A stretch of 64,000 bases of DNA. Source: Aureobasidium sp. EXF-3400. Taxonomy: Eukaryota > Ascomycota > Dothideomycetes > Dothideales > Saccotheciaceae. The translations under genes and the position numbers were made by a program. Within the stretch, counting starts at the first letter, position 1; the number at the start of each line of letters is the position of its first letter. The stretch covers positions 42,007-106,006 of the forward strand of contig SWBL01000169.1 of assembly GCA_024195585.1 (NCBI GenBank), in the 5' to 3' direction. Positions 1 through 11,302 of the stretch are shown here, in pieces. The notes beneath the pieces are model-generated. The model saw only the letters and a program-made list of their open reading frames with translations. It was not told where the DNA came from and made no database searches.

Positions 1-487
1 GATTGGTGTTGAGATATCACGGAGCACTGAGGCATGAGCAAGTGCGACGATGGGGAAACAGATGCCTCGGAACATCTGGTTGGCATGTCCCACTCAAATT
101 TTCGATCATCATCCAGCAATGAAATTTGTCACCATGTACGCTCGATACGGAAAGAGAACAGTCTGGTATAAAAGCTGGTCACAAAAATATGAATATTCCT
201 ATTTCGTCATATGCCTTTCTTTATTGGCAGAGATTGTTCTCGATAGAGTAAGCAGAAGTATAATGCAAAGTCAAAGCCTCTGCTTTGAAAAAGACGAAGC
301 TTTAGATAAAAGCATCCGAAAGAAGTGGCAGCAATCAAATGCCCAAAAGATGGCAGCAAAATCAAAATCATCTTCCTTCCCTCATATATCTTTGCCATTC
401 TTGCTCCTTCCTGTCCCAAATCTCGAATGCTCCTGGATGCTGGAAGAAAAAATCGCCCGTCACTTTCGCCTCTCCCTTCAATAGCCC
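1..487. other. intergenic edge, no gene seen
   Basis: The window opens in a fairly AT-rich stretch with no recognisable gene. An open frame at 50-484 on the plus strand gives a peptide without family resemblance and lies against the 3' end of the next minus-strand gene, so I treat it as chance or 3' UTR. Confidence 0.4.
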
Positions 488-1303
488 TCAGTCAGCAAAT
501 CTGAAATCCCTGACCTTATCTCCAGGCATCTTGACCAGAAATCTTCTTTTAGTGAGCTCACGCACTTCTTCAACAAGTACATCGACGAGTTCAGAGTCCT
601 CGCTACCGCCTTCATGATCCTTTGACTTACTGCTCTTCTTGCTGTGGTGAGAGCTCTTGCTGTGATGGCTGACGTGCGAGGCAGGATACCTCTGAGCAAC
701 CATCTTGGAGGCTCCAGAAGCAACGGACCTGGCGGGTGGAGGTGAGCCCACCTTCACCAGAGCCATCTCTTTGTTCTGTGTCATCTCGAATGGAGGGATT
801 TCGGCCATGGGGGCGATTGGAGCAAACTCAGGAAAGTCGGGCATTCTGGAGAAGCCAGGTGGTGGTGGGATGCCGGCAGGGATGTGGAAGATGTTCTTGG
901 TCTGGCGATGGCTGTGGTGAGAGTGGTGGGAAGCATGAGATGCAGGTGGTTTGACGGAAGGTGCTTTCTTTGATCCATGCTTGCTGGAAGCATGAGCAGC
1001 AGAGGGCGCCTTTGGAGGCAGGTTTTCATCTTCTCCTTCTTCGATCACTGTGACAATCAAGGCCTCCCTCTCATGTCTCGAGACCTCAGTGACGCCTCCA
1101 CGCTTTGATCCAGCCTGTGAGGCTGCCTTTGGAGGAGCTTGCGATCGGGCTACTGTGTCGGGTTTTGCAGGTGGTCTTGCACTTTGGCGTGCCGTGGGGG
1201 CAGTTGTTACCGACTTGACAACATGCTGAGTGTGCTTCTGAGAGTCCACGATGTGCTCATGCAAACGGAGATTCTCCACACTGAGGTCGTGGGAGCCTGG
1301 CAT
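488..1303 (-). CDS. hypothetical His/Ser-rich protein, 271 aa
   Basis: Single-exon frame of 271 residues opening with an ATG. I do not recognise a family. The sequence looks largely disordered: Ala/Pro/Lys-rich to about residue 120, then two histidine-serine clusters (around 120-135, and around 210-230 mixed with lysine). A Pro/Phe-rich middle segment lies between them. The last 30 residues are charged and more regular, with a likely short helix containing VDVLVEEVREL. No signal peptide or membrane segment is visible. The His-rich clusters could bind metal, but that is a guess. The transporter gene downstream in coordinates is on the same strand but over 1 kb away, so no co-transcription is implied. 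Coding status rests on frame length and biased composition only. Confidence 0.5.
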   Translation of the reverse strand: MPGSHDLSVENLRLHEHIVDSQKHTQHVVKSVTTAPTARQSARPPAKPDTVARSQAPPKAASQAGSKRGGVTEVSRHEREALIVTVIEEGEDENLPPKAPSAAHASSKHGSKKAPSVKPPASHASHHSHHSHRQTKNIFHIPAGIPPPPGFSRMPDFPEFAPIAPMAEIPPFEMTQNKEMALVKVGSPPPARSVASGASKMVAQRYPASHVSHHSKSSHHSKKSSKSKDHEGGSEDSELVDVLVEEVRELTKRRFLVKMPGDKVRDFRFAD

Positions 1304-2388
1304 TGTTGATCAGGTTTGTGAGGAAAGATTGTTGATGAAAGAAGCGTTTGGTTGTGAACTTGTTCTCGGTCACGTCTTTGTGTGTCTGTGTGTAACTTGC
1401 GGATAGAGATCTTTGAAGCTGTTGGAAGATCAAATACCTGGTAGATAGGCAACGATCGGGAGATCGGTGTCGACGCAGATGTCGTGTATCCCGAATGCGT
1501 GTAGCCTCTAAGGCAACCAGTAGTAAGCTTGTGCTGCCTTGAGGTATCGAATCGTGAGATGTCGAGCCCTCGGTGGTTTATGGTTGTGTGAGTTGGTAGA
1601 ATGGTCTGTGGTGTGTGTTTTGCGTACGGAGAGGCTGCGGTAGATTTTGATCTTGCTGGAAAAGCTCGTGATCAATCACATGCACAATGCAATTGATTTT
1701 GCCACGCGCATACGCACAAAAATAGAAGTGGTTGAGAGTTCCAAAGGTAGTGATATGCGTGAAGCAGACAAAAGATGCCAGTGAAGAACATAGGTCTTGA
1801 ATCCGAGAGTGAAAGCTGTCAATATCCGCAAGACCGATAAGGAGATCACTGCAGATGGTCAGTGTGTTGCCGGCGTGCCTCAATATAACGATGGTAATGT
1901 CAAAAGAAGGAATGATGATGGAGATGAGTATTGGGAGAATTGACGCCCAAAAGGTGGCTTATATTGCAAGCTGATGCATGTGCTGTCAAGCGCTACTGCC
2001 TATAGCACGACCCGAACAAGCGGTGCCGCACAAGACACGTCATGTTGCATCTCAAATGACCGATCCAGAAAGTAGTAAGGGGCAATGGCACAGAAAGAAG
2101 GAAAGAGCCACGGAAAGAACTCGACCTCAATCATCAGAAGTTACCGGATGCAAGATCTCCACCTCAGTGGCAGTCGCTGGTTAGCTGTCTTTGATCATTT
2201 GGTAACACCTAACCCCGTTTTACGTGCGATAGAGGCGGGACGGCTACGAAAGCCTGTTGTAGGAAAATAAAAGAATGAAATATCTAGATACACTCAAGAG
2301 CTGCCTATCAACAATGAATGATACACAAGAAGGAAATAAGGAAAGTCTATCCCAAGGGTCATACACCACCAAGACACTAGACATTACA
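1304..2388. other. intergenic, no gene seen
   Basis: About 1.1 kb between two minus-strand genes. It should hold the promoter of the His/Ser-rich gene (near 1304-1600) and the 3' end of the ABC transporter transcript. Short frames on both strands show no protein-like character. Confidence 0.5.
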
Positions 2389-5300
2389 CTACCTTCTCTC
2401 TACGAGCAAGAAATGCATTGCGACGTATCCCAACACCAAGAATACACCGCAGAAGACTGCAAGACCGACGGCGTCACTCCAGAGCGCTAGAACATTGAAG
2501 CCGAAGGAGCTGAGAATGGCCGATCCAGGGACTTCAATGTCAAGACCATATTTGTGATCAATGAGCGAAAGGTAGCGCACTTCGTTGACAATCAGGCCTT
2601 CGAAACCGTAGTGGAAGATGGAAATCTGTGAAAGGTCAGTAGTGTTTCACAACACAGGATTGAAAGCAGGAACTTACTGATTGCAACCAGCGAAGACCCC
2701 TAGGAATGGTCTCGTGATTGAGCAAGAAGCCACCGAAGAGCAAGCTGAACAGCATGACAAGGACACCGACCAGGTTTGCGACACCCTGGTTCTTGATGAC
2801 AATGCCGATGCACAAGCATACTGTAGCAGCTGCAAGGTTGAAAAGAACGACAAACAACATGAATTTCCAGAACTCAGCAGCAGTGGGCAAAAGACCAGTC
2901 ATGGGATACACAATGACGGCCATGATGACAGGAGGGATGAGTCTAAGAGGGACAATATCGAAGACGACCTTAGATGCGTAGTAAGCCAGGGGAGAGTAGT
3001 ATCCCTTGGCACGCTCTCTGACGAACAAGAGACGTTCCGGAGCAAACACAGTCAAAGAGGTGAGGGTGCTGAAAGCGAACAAGGCGAGCAGGAAGAAGAA
3101 GAAGCCAAGACGGTTCTGGAAGCCCTTTAGATCGTCCGTGAGACCGTAGAAGAGGAATCCAAGGAAGACAGCGAGCACAATGGCAATGGCGTAGTGGGTC
3201 AACATCAAGAGAGGGTTGCGGTAAAGATTGCGCCATGTACGTTTGGACAGGATAACGAATTGGCCAAGAATGCCAATCTTGCGGTAGCCCTTGACTGTAG
3301 GCTGAGCAGAGTTGCTGTTAGCCGCACCGTTAGCTTGACCATTCGACTGCGCTGCTTCGGAGACAGCGTTACGGATATCATCCTTGAGAGCAGCAGCAAC
3401 ATCAGAATCGGCAAAAGCCTGGACGAGGTTGTCGAGATCTGTGCTTGACGCCTCTTCGGCGTTGGGAGGAAGGCCATTGGGATCGTCGTGCGCTTGGTTC
3501 ACTCCTCGCATCTTCAGCCATTGCTGAGTGTTCTCGAAGCTGTTTTCCAGAGAGGATGCGTCTGAGCGGATGGTGCTTGCGGTTGCAGGTGGGTCTCGTG
3601 ATGCCTGCTTCCTTGTGAAGAGCACTTTGTCTTGCTGCTGCTTGATCGAAGCGGTACGGCTATTCTTGGGTCTAAGAGGAGAATCGGACGTGATGGAACC
3701 TCCCTGCTCGACACTAAAGTTGGAAACACTTGGGATGGACTTGACAGCGACCGCACTGCTTGCACGGGTACTGCGCCCGACGGGTTGGCGGAAAATGGAG
3801 CTGTCTTCAGGAATTTGGGGGTGAACAGTACTGGCGTGCATTGTCAAGTCAACGAGATAATCTGCAATGTTGAAGCCAGGAGGACAAGAGTAGCCGATGT
3901 TGTCAAAATAGGCCTGGCAGTTACCGAAGGGGCCGGAGTAGACAGTTCTGCCCTTAGCAAGAAGCACCAGCTGGTCGAAAAGTGCAACAATGTTGGAGCG
4001 AGGCTGATGGATGGTGAAGACGACAGTTCTGTTGTATGTCTTGACAAGGTGAACAAGGCATTCGACGACGTTGAAGGCGTTGAAAGCGTCGAGACCGCTG
4101 GTAGGTTCATCAAGGAAGAGGATGCTGGGGCTGGTGACAAGCTCGCAGGCAATGCCAACTCTGCGTTTCTCACCACCAGAGATACCGCGACCGTTGCCTT
4201 CTTCAGATCCGATGAGTTGATCGCGGATGTGGTGGATACCGAGTTGTCTTTCAACATCTTCGACCTTCTGCAGTTTAGAAGCGAAGCTCATCTCTTTGGG
4301 CAGGCGAAGCAAGGCGCTATCGAGAATGGTCTCGTGAACAGTCAGAGTGGGAAGCATGGTATCGTCCTGATCGACGAAGCCAATGACGCTTCTGAACTCA
4401 TTATCGGGGACCTTCTCTCCGTTGATCAGGAAGTTGCCAATGACGGTACCACGCTTGTTCTTTCTTGCCAGAATATCCAGGAAGGTGGTTTTGCCTGCAC
4501 CTGAAGCACCCATGATGGCCATGAGCTGACCGGGATGAACAGCACCTTGAATGTCTGTGAGGATCTGCTTGCCCTTGAGAGCATATGAGACATTCTCGAA
4601 GTAGAGACTGGCGGGTTTGTGGTCGGCAAGGAGAGCAGCGTTGAGGTCGTCCTCGTCGTCGGAGAGGTGGATAGGACCGTATTTTGACTTTCTGCGCGAG
4701 AGGAACCAAACGATGAGGATAACAGCGACAACGAACAGAGCACAACCAGCAATGACGCCGGCAATGAGCGGAGTGTTAATCTTCTTGACGGGCCTCTCGT
4801 AACCGGGGACGTCTGTAACGTACAGACACTCTCCAGAGTGGCACTTGAGCGTGATGCTGTCATCTCCGAAGACATTGGAAATGAGGTCGTTCATAGCAGG
4901 TTCCGAGAACTTGCTGCCATCTGAAGCGCTACCACCTTCGGTCGAGACAGAGGTAAAGCTAGCAGGACCCTTGATATCTTCTTCCAGGAAGTCTCCGATG
5001 TCGATTGAATCGGCCTCGCCACAGAGCATGCGACCGGGAATGCAGCGGCATTTGATGTTCTCGCAATGGTACGATGTCGAGTTACGGTTGGGTTCGGCTT
5101 TGGAGGACCAGGTACAGGTATCGAGGGCGCAGTAGAAGGACTCTTTTTGATCGACCCAGACTAGATTTGGTCAGTACGATTTCAGGCAGGCTTCAGAGGG
5201 GGAGACATACACTGGAAGTTGCACTCTTTACGGTCGGCGTTGCAGGAGAAGGTGGCTTGGGGCTTCTTCTCCTTGAGCTGGTCAAGAATTTTGCGGTTGG

Positions 5301-5763
5301 TGATGTCGCACATTTGGTAGTTCTCGTTGACGACCAAACCCTCGCGATAACAGACGCCACCCTCGCCCTCGGGCATCATGGCGTTGCAGGCGTCATTTGT
5401 CTTGCAGACGTTGCAGTTTATACCCTCCCAACCCTCTTTGCACTCGCAGTCGTGGCCCTGGCGCGGCAGTCTGTTGTGTCCATCGGCCAGCGAACCACAC
5501 AGCGGCTGTGAGCAGTCCTCACCGCCGAAGCCTGAGGGACAAGCGCATTTGCCGCTCGACTGTGTACAGTTGGCGTATTGGTGGCATTGGAAGTTATCCA
5601 GGTTGCAGTTGAAGCATGGTGGGCAGTCATCTGGTCGGTCTCCGTATATCGAGAAGGGCGTTGACGAGGATAGCGAGTTGGAGAATTCAGAGTGGTACTG
5701 ATTCGTTTTGTATGCTGTTGCCGAAGACAGCAGGCCAGCGGCGGCCAGCCATAACACTCTCAT
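2389..5763 (-). CDS. ADP1: ADP1-type ABC transporter (ABCG half-transporter with EGF-like domain)
   Basis: Three exons: 5763-5211, 5160-2678 and 2625-2389, with 50 and 52 bp introns, giving about 1090 residues, close to yeast Adp1 (1049). The ATG at 5763 starts a signal peptide. A frame opening 7 codons earlier has GTG, not ATG. The N-terminal half is Cys-rich and EGF-like (about 40-130, with paired CxC segments) and is expected to be lumenal or extracellular. A membrane segment follows at about 313-337. The ABC domain has Walker [10 protein letters not shown] near residue 400, signature GISGGEKRR near 515, and Walker [13 protein letters not shown] just after. A disordered linker precedes the ABC2-type membrane domain (about 790-1090). 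The last exon restores the helix ending in [15 protein letters not shown]. Adp1 is a putative permease of unknown substrate. One ATPase and one membrane half mean it should work as a dimer. Confidence 0.93.
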
Positions 5764-7123
5764 GGTGAGAGCAGGCACAAACACTCTTCTTGTAGGAGCG
5801 GTGGCACGATTACTCGGTTTGCAGGAGCAGGCACGAGTGGCACGCGGGTGTCGGTGAACGAGTTGCTTCCCGTGTCGAGACGCGCCGCTATCACTTTAAG
5901 CGGCTCGATGCAGATGAGGCAGGTACCGCCCAGATGTTCCGTCTTTCGCCACAAAGATTCTCTTTCGACAAAGGCTACAGCGAGGAAGGAGTGACTGGAT
6001 TACTGAGAGGCCGAGTAGCTAACGCGAGAGAGAGATTGAATCGAACCCCAAGGCCCGCCGCTTCTCGTGGCGCTCAAGCCGTTCGCATGGGCCATCGACG
6101 TGTTACTGTCCCGTTTATCGAAAGCTTTCCCCATACAATCCGTCAAGACCTTCCTATCCTGGATTGACTGCGCCTACCTCTACCTCGCATTGAACCTTCT
6201 CGCCGATACTGAATCGACCATCTATGGCAATGTATCTACAAGATTTCTCTCTACTGAAAAGAGCCTCTGGAACATAAGAGCTCATGCCTTTGCTGACGCA
6301 GGACGAGATGCGACATTACAGATCAGATCGCAATCTCCAAGTCATCCGCATGTGACGTGCTTTGACGAGTGAGAGCTGATCTGTGGAGTTGAGTATCTTC
6401 GCGCCGCCATCTACTCCTATATCGAGGGGACAAACGTTCTCTCGTGCATTATAATCTATACCGCCGCACAGTGCTCACATGACATAGGCGGGAACGACGT
6501 TCGTACAGACATCTTCTGTTTCCGCTACATTGTCTGCCTCAAGCTGAATTGTCCTATCATCTCGCTCCTGTTCATCCATCGCGAGATGACGCTTTCTCTG
6601 TTATCGTTTGTTGTTCTGTACTCTCATCTGTGGAACACCCGATTTCATCAGGTCGTCTAACAACTTAGAAGACTGTCGTGGACAATTTAGTACGGCTCCT
6701 GCAAATCCACCTCCCTAGTGATCAACACACGACCGATGACAATATCCAACAGTCCATCAAGCCATGATATCAGGTCGCATAATCCATGACTGTATGCTAC
6801 TTTGCTTACGGTCGGACGAACATGTGAGAATCTGCCTTTGCTCACGTAGAAACTGTAGAATCCATGTTACCGGGGAAGCCGAGGTCCGGTGGTATGCCAA
6901 GCCTCTCTGGATTCCCGAATGGGGGTGGCTCTCGGGGTTTCTGTGGGGGAGCCAGCCTCGGGTTATGTTGTCATGCCGAAGTTTTGTTATAGACATAAGA
7001 TGAATCATATTGGACTGACGTTATGTCTCAGCCTACTGAGAATCCGTATAAGGTGGAGAGCCAGTCTCTCCAAAGACAGATTGTTCCTTGCCGCAGCGTG
7101 AATCATTGATATTTGATTTCAAT
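5764..7123. promoter_or_regulatory. divergent intergenic region between ADP1 and HMG-CoA lyase
   Basis: 1.36 kb between head-to-head genes, so both promoters should lie here. A plus-strand frame at 6067-6372 (101 codons) has a hydrophobic stretch but no family resemblance and is not called. A TTCGATTC string on the minus strand near 6050 resembles a tRNA B box but has no supporting stems. Confidence 0.45.
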
Positions 7124-8216
7124 ATGATAAGAGATACTGTCCGCATCGTCGAAGTGGGTCCGCGAGATGGCAAGTCGACCGGGTTCTGATATTCGAAGCG
7201 TTTGTGAATAACAGGTTGTTCAGGCTTACAAAACATCAAAGATGTAGTACCCACTGCGACAAAGATCGACCTGATCAACAGACTTGCTCAAACCGGGTTA
7301 CGGACAATCGAGGCCACATCGTTCGTGTCACCAAAATGGGTTCCTCAGTTGTCGGATGCAAGGACCGTGATGGAGAGCATGAAGTTGTCCGTTGCGAAGG
7401 GTGACATCTCATTTCCAGTATTGATACCAAACTTGAAAGGCTTGGAAGCAGCATTGGCGCTCGATGTTCAAGAAATCGGTATCTTCCTTTCTGCCACCGA
7501 AGGTTTCAGCCGCAACAACATCAACTGCAGCGTGGAAGAGTCGCTCGTGAGAGCCCGAGCCGTCGTTAACCGAGCCCGAGAACAGAATGTCCGCGTGAGA
7601 GGGTATGTCGACTTGTGATCTTCCAGGGCAGTGACTGACTTGTCAAAGATACTTGTCTTGCGTGGTTGATTGCCCATACGACGGTAGAACATCGCCTTTG
7701 GTAGTGCTCAACATGGCGAAGAAAATGCTGGAGATGGGTTGCTTCGAGATCAGTCTGGGAGATACAACAGGAACAGCAACACCACAAGACATCTGTCGGT
7801 TGCTCGAGACCCTGCTGAAAGAGATTCCAGCTGCCAGACTAGCTGGCCATTTTCATGACTCCTTCGGTCAAGCAATCGCCAATGTAAGGGAAGCCTACCG
7901 AATGGGCATTCGAGCGTTCGATAGTAGTGTGAGTGGGCTGGGAGGCTGTCCATACAGTCCCGGAGCCAAAGGAAATGTCGCGACGGAGGATGTCGTGTGC
8001 CTCTTCGAAAACATGGGGGTCGATACGGGAGTGGACCTGGCCAAACTCGCCCACGTTGGTGACTGGATATCACAACAGCTTCGTATTCCGAACGGCAGTC
8101 AGATCGGTTCCGCTCTGGTTGCAAATAGTAAACGAGCTGCGGAAGCCAAGGACACTCACAAACAACCATCTGTCATCTCATCGGAGTGGCGACATCTCTC
8201 ACATATGATATGCTGA
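7124..8216 (+). CDS. HMGCL: hydroxymethylglutaryl-CoA lyase
   Basis: Cleaves HMG-CoA to acetoacetate and acetyl-CoA, the last step of leucine breakdown. Exons 7124-7169, 7224-7602 and 7649-8216 give 330 residues. Intron 1 (54 bp) begins GCAAGT, a GC-AG intron: only this splice joins GPRD to GLQN in frame. Intron 2 (46 bp) is GT-AG. Family hallmarks: VGPRDGLQN at the N terminus (metal-binding Asp), GHFHDSFGQA (metal-binding His pair), and SGLGGCPYSPGAKGN with the catalytic Cys, then ATEDV. The TIM barrel starts almost at residue 1, so no mitochondrial presequence is visible, and the C terminus is not a peroxisomal SKL. Either the enzyme is cytosolic or a 5' exon was missed. The stop lies 25 bp from the 3' end of the convergent mannosyltransferase gene. 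Confidence 0.9.
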
Positions 8217-8241
8217 GGATTAGAATCCATCAGGACAGAGG

Positions 8242-9702
8242 TCAGATGCTGTCCTTGAACATAGCATCCCAATGTTCATTCAATCGAAGACATAGATCTT
8301 TACGATCCGACCATTCTTGGATCACATCAGCCAGCTCGCAGCCTGTTTGCACAACCAACTCCCAAACGGTCTTCTCGAGATCTAAACCGAACTCTTTGAC
8401 CTGTTCATCTCGAGGACCCCATAATCGCAGTGGCTTTTGGTCAGTCACAGTCAATAGATCGCCTTCGTCAACTAGATGCCCAGCGTTCATCTTTGGGGTG
8501 TTGGCATGGAGAAAAGCCGCTCTAGGTTGTTTAGACTCGTCTCCATCCTGCTTTTGGGAATCGGCTAAAGGGTCGACTTGTATCATGCCACTGCCTTTTC
8601 TTTCGATACCGTCTTCACGCCCGACCGCCTTGACACCCGTTTTGACGCGGTAGTATGGGAGATCGAGCACCATTGCGGCAGCCATGAATGTTTCTTTGTC
8701 TCCTTGACCGAGCGCGCCTTGGCTCAGAAGTGGATAGTAGAAGTCAGGTCCATAGATATTGTAATAGACTGCCAGCAACAGAGTCTTGAGGTGTTTTCGC
8801 TTATTGATGAGAAGTTGACCTGCTTCAGAGGATGCCTCGCGTAGATTCGATGGCATCGTGCCGAGACCCACGACGGTATAGAATGAAGGGGATTCGGTCG
8901 AAACCCAGAAGTCAGGCCAAATGATTAGTCCAGTAGAGGTATATGGCTCAGTTGCGAAGAGTTCTGTTCCAGGATCAAGGAGAGGTATGCTGTCGCTATC
9001 GAGATACAATACATGTTCGAACGAGCTGAACAACATGGCCAGAGACTTGAGTTGATAGTGCGTTACTTCGAAGCCTTGTATAAAATCAGAAAGCATCAAA
9101 CACTCTGCACCGAGCTTCGGTAGATAGTTTTTGCACAGCTCGTCCTCGTACTCAGACTTGTCCGTCACAAAGACTTGGACCGGGAGGTTACTACCACTGC
9201 GGCGCAACATATGTATACCGATTATAGCCGGTCCATAATACTCCCCTCCACCTACAACGACAAGACCCGTGCCGTTGAATACTTTGTCAGTGAGGTGGTC
9301 GGGCCATGAAAGCAGTAGTGATTTGAAGTCGCTGTGAGCAGTCTGTAAGGCAGGTATAGAGTCGACTCCTTGGAGAAGCTCTCTGTGTTGCCTTCGGGGC
9401 GAGTCGCTATCCGGAGCGACAGGCAGATTAGCCGCATTGTACATCAACTCAACCTTCGCGGCATCAGGCCGAGTGGCTTTGTAGGCTTGTGCCCACACAG
9501 CCCATAATTCCTGCACAGAGTTGACTGGTTGAGTGGTATCGACGGTCGGTATTTTCGGTATCGATGAGGGTGTTCTGTAGGTTGAAAGACGATCATTCAA
9601 AGCGTTGTATGCAATATTTGATTGCGAGAATGAGAAGACAACAATGGTGATCAGCGCAATGATCCCCACAATGCGGAGAGCCAGTCGCAGGGTTATGCGC
9701 AT
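8242..9702 (-). CDS. MNN2-type alpha-1,2-mannosyltransferase (GT71)
   Basis: Golgi type II membrane glycosyltransferase that adds mannose branches to cell-wall mannoprotein glycans (known for the Mnn2/Mnn5 family). Single exon, 486 residues from the ATG at 9702. The open frame extends to 9873, but that codon is TTG. Starting at 9702 puts a membrane anchor (IVGIIALITIVVF) right at the N terminus, after a basic MRITLRLALR. The catalytic domain shows GLVVVGGGEYYGP, then VFVTDKSEYEDELC and HVLYLDSDSIPLLDP, whose DSDS is the metal-binding DxD motif, followed by TGLIIWPDFW, typical of the family. The substrate and the choice between MNN2 and MNN5 cannot be read from sequence. First of three minus-strand genes for secreted or secretory-pathway enzymes. 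Confidence 0.85.
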   Translation of the reverse strand: MRITLRLALRIVGIIALITIVVFSFSQSNIAYNALNDRLSTYRTPSSIPKIPTVDTTQPVNSVQELWAVWAQAYKATRPDAAKVELMYNAANLPVAPDSDSPRRQHRELLQGVDSIPALQTAHSDFKSLLLSWPDHLTDKVFNGTGLVVVGGGEYYGPAIIGIHMLRRSGSNLPVQVFVTDKSEYEDELCKNYLPKLGAECLMLSDFIQGFEVTHYQLKSLAMLFSSFEHVLYLDSDSIPLLDPGTELFATEPYTSTGLIIWPDFWVSTESPSFYTVVGLGTMPSNLREASSEAGQLLINKRKHLKTLLLAVYYNIYGPDFYYPLLSQGALGQGDKETFMAAAMVLDLPYYRVKTGVKAVGREDGIERKGSGMIQVDPLADSQKQDGDESKQPRAAFLHANTPKMNAGHLVDEGDLLTVTDQKPLRLWGPRDEQVKEFGLDLEKTVWELVVQTGCELADVIQEWSDRKDLCLRLNEHWDAMFKDSI

Positions 9703-9937
9703 GATGAGAATTGGTGTGACACGACTCAATGCGCCAAGTTGAGGATGCGAACAACAAAGAGAGAGGTTGTTGGGTCTGGAAGACAGACGCGTGGACGCCA
9801 CAATCGATTCGACCCAGCCACCAGCCCAGGAATGAATTACAGCGTTATATTTACGGAAGGCACGATAGAGCAAAATTGTTCAAGATTAAAACATTATTTC
9901 ATTAATTATTGGTAGAAGGACTTTGTCGTAACACCCA

Positions 9938-11302
9938 TCAGTTGCTGTAAATGGTCAGAGCATCAGTCGAGTTGCTGTAAGTGACACCACACTCCTCGGA
10001 GAAGTTGGAGAATCTTTGAGTCTTCTCGTCCATGAACTTCATGAAGCTCTCTCTCGAACAGCTCATTCCAGGGCCGTCGGTACATTCCTGCAGGAGCTTG
10101 GGGTTCTTGTTGACCAAGATACGGTAGTATTCGCCAGTTTGGTTGGCGTTATCCTGGAAGCCGAAGCTGTCGCACTCCATGCGCTCAATGGCGATGTTTG
10201 TCAAGAAGGACATGAAGTTGCTGCTCTGCCAAACGCGCTGGGGGTTGATGCCATCTGAAGGCATAGTAGCATTGACGTCGTCCGAGGCAGAGTAAGCAGT
10301 GTTGTTGAAGAGACCAAGAGCGACGAGAACAGTGGGAGGAAGTTCTCTGTGGGTGAAGGACACGTAGAGATCCTGGCTAGCGTTCTGGGAGGTCAAAAGA
10401 TCGACAGAGGACTTGACCCAAGGGAAGCCGATGGCGCCAGAGGCAGGGTTGCCATATCCGGTGTTGTGGTGGTACATAATGTCGTTGGTGTACTCGAACT
10501 GAAGCCACTCGTTGGGGCTGAACAAGTCCAGAGAGCAGAAGGGCGAGTCGCCGCGGATGACAGTCTCGTAACCACACAACTGTTGCATACCGTAGATGTC
10601 CGAGGCGGTCCAGTTGAAGGTGGGAACTTCGGAACGGAAGCGCGAGATAATGGGGGCAGTGTACATCTTCTGGAAAACCATGGACTGGTCGCTTCCTCTG
10701 CTGCCCGAGTAGGCGGGACAGGCCTTGTAGGGAGTCAGGGAGTCTGCGCCAGTCTTCTTGTATTCGCCAATTTGCACAATCTCCGTCTCGTTCTCTTTAA
10801 TAGCAAGACCCTCGACGAAGCTCTCGGCACTGAGCAAAGTACGCTCAGCAGAGCTGGTCCAGACCTTGTTTGGTTGCTTGAAGTGTTGGTAGCGCTCGTA
10901 GACGTCGACGCCCAACTTCATGGCTTCCAGGCTGCCAACCTTGGACAACTTCTCAATGTCTTCATCCTCGATGGGACTGGTCCAGGTGGTCAGGAAGGAG
11001 AGAGCGTGCGAGCGGTCCCAGTCGATGGAGCTGTTTCCCTGGCTTGCTTCGAGCTTCTTGACGAAGGGCTCGATGTAGGACTCGTAGTCAAAGTCGTTGG
11101 CGTAGATGGCGGCGTGACGGACGAGATACGCGGCGCGAGTAACGTTGCATCCTTGCGGCGGTGCAGGATCGAAGTTGCTTGTTGGATCTTCGGGCTCAAA
11201 GTAGGGCGCGATGCCTGACATGTGCTTCAGGGGGTCGAAGGTGTACTTGGCAGCCGTCAAGGCCGAGGCCGAGAGGAGGAGAGATGCTGTGATAGAATGC
11301 AT
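9938..11302 (-). CDS. secreted histidine acid phosphatase-like protein (branch 2), variant active site
   Basis: Single exon of 454 residues from an ATG. The first ~18 residues form a signal peptide (MHSITASLLLSASALTAA), and NxS/T sites are frequent, so the protein is likely secreted and glycosylated. The fold is that of histidine acid phosphatases and phytases: an N-terminal catalytic histidine in YLVRHAAIYAND and a C-terminal THRELPP segment supplying the second histidine and acid. The usual RHGxRxP motif is altered: the Gly is Ala and the second Arg is Tyr. Length matches fungal phytase-like enzymes. Cysteines suggest several disulfides. I infer a phosphatase-fold protein with changed substrate use or reduced activity. 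Phytase activity should not be assumed. Confidence 0.8.
   Translation of the reverse strand: MHSITASLLLSASALTAAKYTFDPLKHMSGIAPYFEPEDPTSNFDPAPPQGCNVTRAAYLVRHAAIYANDFDYESYIEPFVKKLEASQGNSSIDWDRSHALSFLTTWTSPIEDEDIEKLSKVGSLEAMKLGVDVYERYQHFKQPNKVWTSSAERTLLSAESFVEGLAIKENETEIVQIGEYKKTGADSLTPYKACPAYSGSRGSDQSMVFQKMYTAPIISRFRSEVPTFNWTASDIYGMQQLCGYETVIRGDSPFCSLDLFSPNEWLQFEYTNDIMYHHNTGYGNPASGAIGFPWVKSSVDLLTSQNASQDLYVSFTHRELPPTVLVALGLFNNTAYSASDDVNATMPSDGINPQRVWQSSNFMSFLTNIAIERMECDSFGFQDNANQTGEYYRILVNKNPKLLQECTDGPGMSCSRESFMKFMDEKTQRFSNFSEECGVTYSNSTDALTIYSN

Noticed and set aside
3632..4504. 290-codon plus-strand frame
   Set aside because: Lies antisense to the ABC domain of ADP1; its sequence is the mirror of conserved coding sequence and matches no family.
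6035..6060. tRNA B-box-like string on the minus strand
   Set aside because: No T-stem pairing, acceptor stem or A box could be found around it.
10349..11218. 289-codon plus-strand frame
   Set aside because: Antisense shadow of the acid phosphatase gene, Val/Gly-rich as expected from the opposite strand of a biased coding sequence.
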